Shown here one piece after another: positions 58,890-64,000 of a DNA stretch of 64,000 bases (position 1 is the first letter of the stretch; the number at the start of each line of letters is the position of its first letter). This stretch comes from DATATB01 sp036268995 (GTDB taxonomy: Bacteria; Planctomycetota; Planctomycetia; Pirellulales; PNKZ01): assembly GCA_036268995.1 (NCBI GenBank), contig DATATB010000188.1, forward strand, positions 1 through 64,000, given 5' to 3'. A program made the position numbers and the translations under genes. The notes under the pieces are model-generated. The model was not told where the DNA came from, did no database searches, and saw only the letters and a list, made by a program, of their open reading frames with translations.

Positions 58890-60827
58890 TTAGGCGGTAA
58901 TCGCCCCGCGCTTGACGAGGAGCGCGACGATCTTTTCGACGCAGGCGTCGACCGGCAGGCGGTCGGTTTCGAGCACGAGGTCGGGATTGCGCGGCACGTC
59001 GTAGGGCGCGCTGACGCCGGGAAAATCCTGGATCTCGCCGGCATCGGCCTTGGCATACATGCCCTCGGTGTCGCGGGCGCGGCAGACTTCGACAGGCGCT
59101 GACAGGTAGACTTCGATCGCACGGTCCGCACCGATCACGTCGCGGGCCTTCTGCCGCACGTCTTCGCTGGGCGCCAGGAAGGCGCAGATCGTGATCAGGC
59201 CGGCGTCGTTCATCAGTCGGGCCACTTCGGCCGAGCGGCGTAGATTCTCCGAGCGTTCGCCGGCGGTGAAGCCCAAGTCCTTGCTGATGCCCAACCGCAT
59301 GTTCTGGCCATCCAGCACGCAGGCAGCGCGGCCCGACTCGAACAGCCGGCGCTCCAGGGCATAGGCGATTGTGCTCTTGCCGGCACCGGTCAGCCCGGTG
59401 AGCAGCACCGTGGCCGGCTGCTGGCCGAAGCGTGCCGCGCGCTCGTCGGCCGTGACCTGGCTGGCGCGGCCTTGCAGGTCGCCTTGCGGCTCGTGCCGCC
59501 AATGGTCTTGGGCAAAGCCGAGCTGGCTGTCGCGATCGATGATCATGCCGGCGCCCACCGTGCCGTTGGTGAGCCGGTCGATCATGATGAACGCGCCGGT
59601 CGCGCGGTTCTTGTTGTAGGCGTCGAAGGCGATCGGCTGATTCAGCGCAATGGTGCATCGCCCGACTTCGTTCATGTTCAGCACCGGCGCGTTTTCGCGG
59701 TGCAGCGTGTTCACGTCCACGCGGTAGCGCAGCGTACTCACGGCGCCCAACGCCAGCTTCGTGGTGTGCTTGATCGAGTACTGCTTGCCGGGCACCAGCG
59801 GCTCGGCGGCCATCCACACGACCATCGCCTCGAGCGTGCGGTCGACGCGCGGCAGATTGCCGGGATGCACGAGCATGTCGCCGCGGCTGACGTCGATCTC
59901 ATCTTCCAAGGTGAGCGTCACCGACATGGGCGTAAAGGCCTCTTCCAGCTCGCCATCGTAAGTGCTGATCGAGGCCACGCGGCTGCGGCGGCCCGAAGGC
60001 ACGGCCATGACCTCGTCGCCTTTGCGGACCACGCCCGAGGCCACGGTGCCGGCAAAGCCGCGGAAATTCAGATGCGGTCGCAGCACGTACTGCACGGGAT
60101 AACGCATGTCGATCAGGTTGCGATCCGAGGCGATGTGTACCGTTTCCAGGTAGTGCATCAGCGTGCCGCCCTGATACCAGGGCATGTTCGTGCTGGTCTC
60201 GACGACGTTGTCGCCGCGCAGCGCCGAAAGCGGGATAAAGTGCAGGTCGCTGATCTCGAGCTTGGCGGCAAAGTCGCTGTAGTCGTTCTTGATCTTCTCG
60301 AACACTTCCTGTGAGTAGCCGGCCACGTCCATCTTGTTCACGGCCACGACCACGTGCTTGATGCCCAGCAGCGAGACGATGAAGCTGTGCCGGCGCGTCT
60401 GCGGCATGATGCCGTGCCGCGCGTCGACCAGGATGATGGCCAGATTGCAGGTGCTGGCGCCGGTGGCCATGTTGCGCGTGTACTGCTCGTGGCCCGGCGT
60501 GTCGGCGATGATGAACTTGCGTTTGCTGGTCGAGAAGTAACGGTAGGCCACGTCGATCGTGATGCCCTGCTCGCGTTCGGCCTTGAGGCCGTCCATCAGC
60601 AGCGAAAGGTCGACTTCGCCGCCGGCCGCGCCTTTGCGTTCGCTATCGCGTTTGACCGCCGCCAACTGGTCTTCGTAGACCGTCTTCGAGTCGTGCAGCA
60701 GCCGGCCGATGAGCGTGCTCTTGCCATCGTCCACGCTGCCGGCAGTCAAAAACCGCAGCAGCTCCTTACGCTCATTCGCGGCGAGATACGCCTCGATATC
60801 CTGGGCAATCAAATCGGCACTAGCCAT
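58890..60827 (-). CDS. cysNC: bifunctional sulfate adenylyltransferase subunit 1 / adenylylsulfate kinase
   Basis: A 645-residue fusion. The CysN half is a translational-GTPase fold: G1 GSVDDGKS at 30-37, DTPGHEQY and NKMD. The CysC half has Walker A GLTGAGKST at 478-486 and GENLRRSAEV-type motifs. The usual CysC phosphorylated Ser in the I-S-P-H/F/Y segment is replaced: here the run is FLAPSEDVR. With CysD it makes APS at the cost of GTP; the kinase would add PAPS if active. The ATG at 60827 has CGAGG upstream. It lies downstream of cysD on the same strand. Confidence 0.93.
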   Translation of the reverse strand: MASADLIAQDIEAYLAANERKELLRFLTAGSVDDGKSTLIGRLLHDSKTVYEDQLAAVKRDSERKGAAGGEVDLSLLMDGLKAEREQGITIDVAYRYFSTSKRKFIIADTPGHEQYTRNMATGASTCNLAIILVDARHGIMPQTRRHSFIVSLLGIKHVVVAVNKMDVAGYSQEVFEKIKNDYSDFAAKLEISDLHFIPLSALRGDNVVETSTNMPWYQGGTLMHYLETVHIASDRNLIDMRYPVQYVLRPHLNFRGFAGTVASGVVRKGDEVMAVPSGRRSRVASISTYDGELEEAFTPMSVTLTLEDEIDVSRGDMLVHPGNLPRVDRTLEAMVVWMAAEPLVPGKQYSIKHTTKLALGAVSTLRYRVDVNTLHRENAPVLNMNEVGRCTIALNQPIAFDAYNKNRATGAFIMIDRLTNGTVGAGMIIDRDSQLGFAQDHWRHEPQGDLQGRASQVTADERAARFGQQPATVLLTGLTGAGKSTIAYALERRLFESGRAACVLDGQNMRLGISKDLGFTAGERSENLRRSAEVARLMNDAGLITICAFLAPSEDVRQKARDVIGADRAIEVYLSAPVEVCRARDTEGMYAKADAGEIQDFPGVSAPYDVPRNPDLVLETDRLPVDACVEKIVALLVKRGAITA

Positions 60828-60844
60828 CGGGCCAAACCTCGAAA

Positions 60845-60955
60845 GAGTGAAAAGTGAAAAGTGAAAAGTGAAAAATAGGAAAAGCCAAGCAGAAGGCGCA
60901 ACGCGCGTCTCTTCGTCCGTCACTTTTCACTTTTCACTTTTCGCTTTTCACTTCT
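60845..60955. repeat. GTGAAAA inverted tract, family E copy 3
   Basis: Tandem GTGAAAA units at 60845-60876 and their complement TCACTTTTCACTTTTCACTT at about 60919-60955 could form a long AT-rich hairpin in the 144-base cysD-cysNC gap. Confidence 0.8.
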
Positions 60956-60971
60956 CTTCACCTTTTCAGTT

Positions 60972-61880
60972 CTAAAAATATCCTTCCCGCTTCTTCTGCT
61001 CCATCGAGCCGGATTCGTCGTAGTCGATCACGCGGCCTTGCCGCTCGCTGGTACGGGCCAGCAGCATTTCTTGGATAATTTCGGGCAGCGTCGTGGCGGG
61101 CGATTCAATGGCGCCAGTCAGCGGGTAGCAGCCCAGCGTGCGGAAACGCACCAGCCGCGGCTCGATCTTCTCGTTCGGCTCCAGCGGAAACCGGTCGTCA
61201 TCGACCATGATCAGATTGCCGTCGCGCTCGACCACCGGCCGCATGGCCGCATAGTACAAGGGCACGATCGGGATCTTTTCCAGGTGGATGTATTGCCACA
61301 CGTCCAGCTCGGTCCAGTTCGACAGCGGAAAGACGCGGATGCTTTCGCCCTTGTTCACCTTGCCGTTGTACAGGTTCCAGAGCTCGGGCCGCTGGTTTTT
61401 GGGATCCCATTGATGGAAGCGGTCGCGGAACGAATAGACCCGCTCCTTGGCCCGCGATTTTTCTTCATCGCGCCGGGCTCCGCCGAACGCAGCGTCGTAG
61501 CCGCCGGCCGTGAGCGCTTGCAGCAGTGCCTGGGTCTTCAGGGCGTTGGTGTATTTCGCGCTGCCGTGGGTGAAGGGGGTAATGCCCTGTTCAACCGCGT
61601 CGCGATTGGTGTGTACGATCAGCTTCAGGCCGTTCTCTTTGCAGAACTGGTCGCGGAAGGCGATCATCTCGCGGAACTTCCACGTCGTGTCGATGTGCAG
61701 CAGCGGAAACGGCAGCTTGGCCGGGTGAAAGGCCTTGATCGCCAGGCGCACCATCACGGCCGAGTCTTTGCCGATGGAGTAGAGCATCACCGGGTTTTCG
61801 AACTCGGCGGCCACCTCGCGAATGATCTGGATGCTCTCGGATTCGAGCTGCCGCAAATGGGTCAGGTTGTACGATGCCAT
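60972..61880 (-). CDS. cysD: sulfate adenylyltransferase subunit 2
   Basis: A 302-residue ATP sulfurylase small subunit. MLYSIGKDSAVM is the PP-loop, ending in SGKDS-like order, and LLHIDTTWKF and GGARRDEEKSRAKER are family hallmarks. RVFPLSNWTELDVWQYI closes the core. It binds APS/sulfate and works with CysN. The ATG at 61880 gives the normal N-terminus. It heads the cysD-cysNC unit transcribed leftward; the gap between the genes carries the family E inverted tract. Confidence 0.94.
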   Translation of the reverse strand: MASYNLTHLRQLESESIQIIREVAAEFENPVMLYSIGKDSAVMVRLAIKAFHPAKLPFPLLHIDTTWKFREMIAFRDQFCKENGLKLIVHTNRDAVEQGITPFTHGSAKYTNALKTQALLQALTAGGYDAAFGGARRDEEKSRAKERVYSFRDRFHQWDPKNQRPELWNLYNGKVNKGESIRVFPLSNWTELDVWQYIHLEKIPIVPLYYAAMRPVVERDGNLIMVDDDRFPLEPNEKIEPRLVRFRTLGCYPLTGAIESPATTLPEIIQEMLLARTSERQGRVIDYDESGSMEQKKREGYF

Positions 61881-62053
61881 GCCGCCAGTCCGGGGAAATG
61901 AAACCAAAAAAGAGAACCAACCCGGACCGTACCACACAACCGCCCGGCATCGCTAGCTCACCTGAGGCACTCGACCGTCAGTGCTTGCCCAAATTAACAC
62001 TTGGCGGCCGGCCAGGCCCGTGAAAGTGGGGCAGCGCTTGATCCGCGGTACGA

Positions 62054-63202
62054 TCACTTGCCACTGGCCTGGCGATCAAGCTCTTCGAGCTTTAGCCGCA
62101 CGCTGACGATGTAGGGCGACTGGTCTGCAGTCCAATGCCCGTAAGTCGTGGCGACCAGCGTGCCGTCGGGCAGCCGTTCCACGGCGGGATAGGCACAGTC
62201 GTAGCCCTTGTGGTTCTTCATCAATCTCACGCGGTACTGCCCCTCGCGCCCCTGGACGATGTCGTCGTAGGTGCCGACCCAGGCCGCCCAATCACCGCGG
62301 GTCGGGCTTTCGAGCGTCGTGTCGCGGAAACTGATGAAGAGCCGGCCGTCGGGCGCGTAACGGCCGACGTGCCGATCACCGGTGAGCGCGCCGGGCAGTT
62401 CGCGCGGCTTGGTCCAGGTGCGGCCTTCGTCGTCGGAGAAGATGACGAACGAATTCAGCCTGCGGCTGTTTTCTCGCAAGAGCACGCAGATCTGCCGCCC
62501 GTCGGGCGAGCGGATCAACCCCGGCTCGCACAGGTGAGCGGTGGGATGCGAGGCGATCGCCTCGGGCTCGCCCCACGTCAGCCCGCCGTCGCGCGAGAGC
62601 GTTTTGTAGACGATGAACACGGGCGGCTTTGCGGGCTTGCTGGCGGCGCGCAGAAACCGGCCATCATCGTGAAACAGGGCCATATATTCGCCATCGCCGA
62701 TTCGCGTCAGGCTGGCCATGGCCACAATCCCGCCGAAGTCGCCAATCGGCGCCAGCGGCGTCCATGTCCGGCCATTGTCCTCGCTCGTGCTCTGGCGAAT
62801 CGGATACAAGCCCGAGAACAGGATCAGGCGTTCCTTGCCGGCCTTATCGACGACGGGGTAGATCGTGGGCACTTCCTTCGAGGAGGCCCAATTCTCCGGC
62901 ACGCCGAGCCGCTGGGACCACGTAAGGCCGCCGTCGCTGCTGCGTTTCATGATAATCGCGCCGCGGCCGTGGCCCTTTGGATAGACGATGATGATTGTCT
63001 TCTGATCCTCAAGTAGCACGGTCGTCGGATGGCCCAGGTACTGCCCCGCCTCGCGGTCCACGACCACTTGCCGCTGCGTCTGATCGGCCAAATCCACTAA
63101 TGGGATCGAGTATCCCCTGGCCGGCTCGGCCACGGCCGGACGAATGCCCGCCGCGATGAATACTGACACCAACAGCGCACCCGCAAACCTTCGGCGTGAC
63201 AT
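62054..63202 (-). CDS. exported sialidase-like BNR/Asp-box protein
   Basis: A 382-residue protein with a signal peptide (MSRRRFAGALLVSVFIAAGI...AVA; a Tat-like RRR). Asp-box repeats SSDGGLTW, SEDNGRTW, SRDGGLTW and SDDEGRTW mark a six-bladed neuraminidase-type propeller. An Arg triad cannot be assigned by eye, so sialidase activity is unproven; many planctomycete members are annotated only as 'exo-alpha-sialidase'. Its start is 30 bases beyond rsmG on the same strand, so the two may be cotranscribed. Confidence 0.85.
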   Translation of the reverse strand: MSRRRFAGALLVSVFIAAGIRPAVAEPARGYSIPLVDLADQTQRQVVVDREAGQYLGHPTTVLLEDQKTIIIVYPKGHGRGAIIMKRSSDGGLTWSQRLGVPENWASSKEVPTIYPVVDKAGKERLILFSGLYPIRQSTSEDNGRTWTPLAPIGDFGGIVAMASLTRIGDGEYMALFHDDGRFLRAASKPAKPPVFIVYKTLSRDGGLTWGEPEAIASHPTAHLCEPGLIRSPDGRQICVLLRENSRRLNSFVIFSDDEGRTWTKPRELPGALTGDRHVGRYAPDGRLFISFRDTTLESPTRGDWAAWVGTYDDIVQGREGQYRVRLMKNHKGYDCAYPAVERLPDGTLVATTYGHWTADQSPYIVSVRLKLEELDRQASGK

Positions 63203-63232
63203 CAGCAGTTCCTGTCTAAAGTGTTCGCAGTC

Positions 63233-63895
63233 CTAGTGTCCAACCGGCGGGCGGACTTCCAGCAAGACGCTTTCCGACGAAGTGCCCGGCAGCGGCCAGG
63301 TGGCGAGCTTCCGTAATTGCAGGCCGGAAAGCAGGTTCTTTTGTCGGGCTTCGTGCCGCTCGTCGACCCAGGCCGGCCCCTTGATTACCAGCAGCCGGCC
63401 GAAGCGCCCCCAATGCGGGGCAAACCAGGTGAGCAGCTTCGCCAGCGGCGCAACGGCACGCACCGTGAGCGTGTCGAAGTAATTGTCTACCAGCACTTCC
63501 TCGGCCCGGGCGTGGCGCACTTCGACCGGCAGCGCCAAGCGGCCAATGATATCGTTCAAGACCTTCGCCTTCTTGGCCATCGACTCGCAGAGCGTGACGT
63601 GCAAATCCGGGCGCACGATCGCCAGCACCGCACCTGGCACCCCGCCGCCGCTGCCCACGTCGAGCACGCGCTCGCTTTCGGCGATCGGACCGGCCAGCGC
63701 CAGACAATCAACCACGTCGCGGCTGGCGAACAGATCGTAATCGGTGTGCCGGGTCAGATTCAGTTTCTCGTTCCACTCCCACAACAGCCGGGCGTAGTCG
63801 TCCAGCAGTTGCACGTGCGCCGGCGGCAAGGTGATCTGCCGCGCTTCCAAGGCAGCGGCCAACGAGGACGAAACGGGCGGCGAAGGGTCGGACAT
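63233..63895 (-). CDS. rsmG: 16S rRNA m7G527 methyltransferase
   Basis: A 220-residue RsmG (GidB), which methylates G527 of 16S rRNA. LLWEWNEKLNLTRH is the typical N-terminal block. LDVGSGGGVPG at 78-88 is the SAM-binding motif. TVRAVAPLAKLLTW and LVIKGP follow in family order. The ATG at 63895 fits the family N-terminus. It is the last gene in the window; no mnmG or parA/parB follows on the visible side. Confidence 0.95.
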   Translation of the reverse strand: MSDPSPPVSSSLAAALEARQITLPPAHVQLLDDYARLLWEWNEKLNLTRHTDYDLFASRDVVDCLALAGPIAESERVLDVGSGGGVPGAVLAIVRPDLHVTLCESMAKKAKVLNDIIGRLALPVEVRHARAEEVLVDNYFDTLTVRAVAPLAKLLTWFAPHWGRFGRLLVIKGPAWVDERHEARQKNLLSGLQLRKLATWPLPGTSSESVLLEVRPPVGH

Positions 63896-64000
63896 GCGGT
63901 TGAGAAAATTCTTGGAGTGAAGCGATGGATTCGTGCAAGCGTCTTTTGGGTAGGCGGTAATCGCCGCTTCTTCGCCCCGGAGGGGCCGACAGTCAATAGC

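Overview
The window looks like chromosomal DNA from a planctomycete, probably of the Pirellulales type. The evidence is a GC-rich base composition, a DUF1501 protein with a twin-arginine leader, a DUF3467 protein, secreted PQQ-propeller and sialidase-like proteins, a Gfo/Idh/MocA oxidoreductase, a TMTC-like membrane protein with TPRs, and lpxA plus hldD, which imply lipopolysaccharide-type glycolipids. Many intergenic gaps carry palindromic repeats. The assignment rests on gene content only; no rRNA or tRNA gene was found.

Layout. 171-4193 (minus): HAD phosphatase, a secreted Gly/Tyr-repeat protein, a gamma-glutamylcyclotransferase-like protein, then thyX overlapping hldD. 4601-7336: pyruvate phosphate dikinase. 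7386-8107: PIN toxin/antitoxin pair between two copies of a palindromic repeat. 8190-13700: lpxA (GTG start), TPR protein, KaiC-like ATPase, membrane protein, D-threonine aldolase-like enzyme, DUF3467 protein. 13973-18296: secreted protein, histone-deacetylase-fold enzyme overlapping an acyl-CoA dehydrogenase, SPOR-like secreted protein. 18324-20045: a two-gene ATPase plus TOPRIM-like (DUF4276) module that resembles PARIS/OLD-type phage defence. 20292-24074: rdgB, M20 amidohydrolase with two small membrane proteins, ArsR regulator. 24113-24858: HEPN protein overlapping a small BolA/KH-like protein. 24946-30606: PQQ protein, HPP membrane protein, ClC channel, TrmH-type methyltransferase, small conserved protein.

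30872-36385: an enlarged FlgI-like lipoprotein directly followed by smc. 37220-39042: HTH/receiver-like regulator, moaC, nrdR. 39149-43960: type I and type III glutamine synthetases flanking a toxin/antitoxin-like pair; the type III gene has a good sigma-54 promoter match. 44247-57200: MMPL exporter, S41 protease, oxidoreductase, AAA ATPase, DUF1501 protein, TMTC-like protein, rhamnulokinase. 57467-61880: sulfate assimilation (Fe-S type cysH, an Rrf2 regulator, cysD and fused cysNC). 62054-63895: sialidase-like protein and rsmG.

The core genes look ordinary for the group. The accessory signal lies in three small two-gene modules (18324-20045, 24113-24858, 40901-41624), where hand-counted 60-base samples have 45-48% GC against about 63% in a neighbouring housekeeping gene, and in at least eleven families of short inverted repeats in the gaps. 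Start codons were re-evaluated from Shine-Dalgarno (SD) spacing and family alignment; several genes appear to begin at GTG or TTG.
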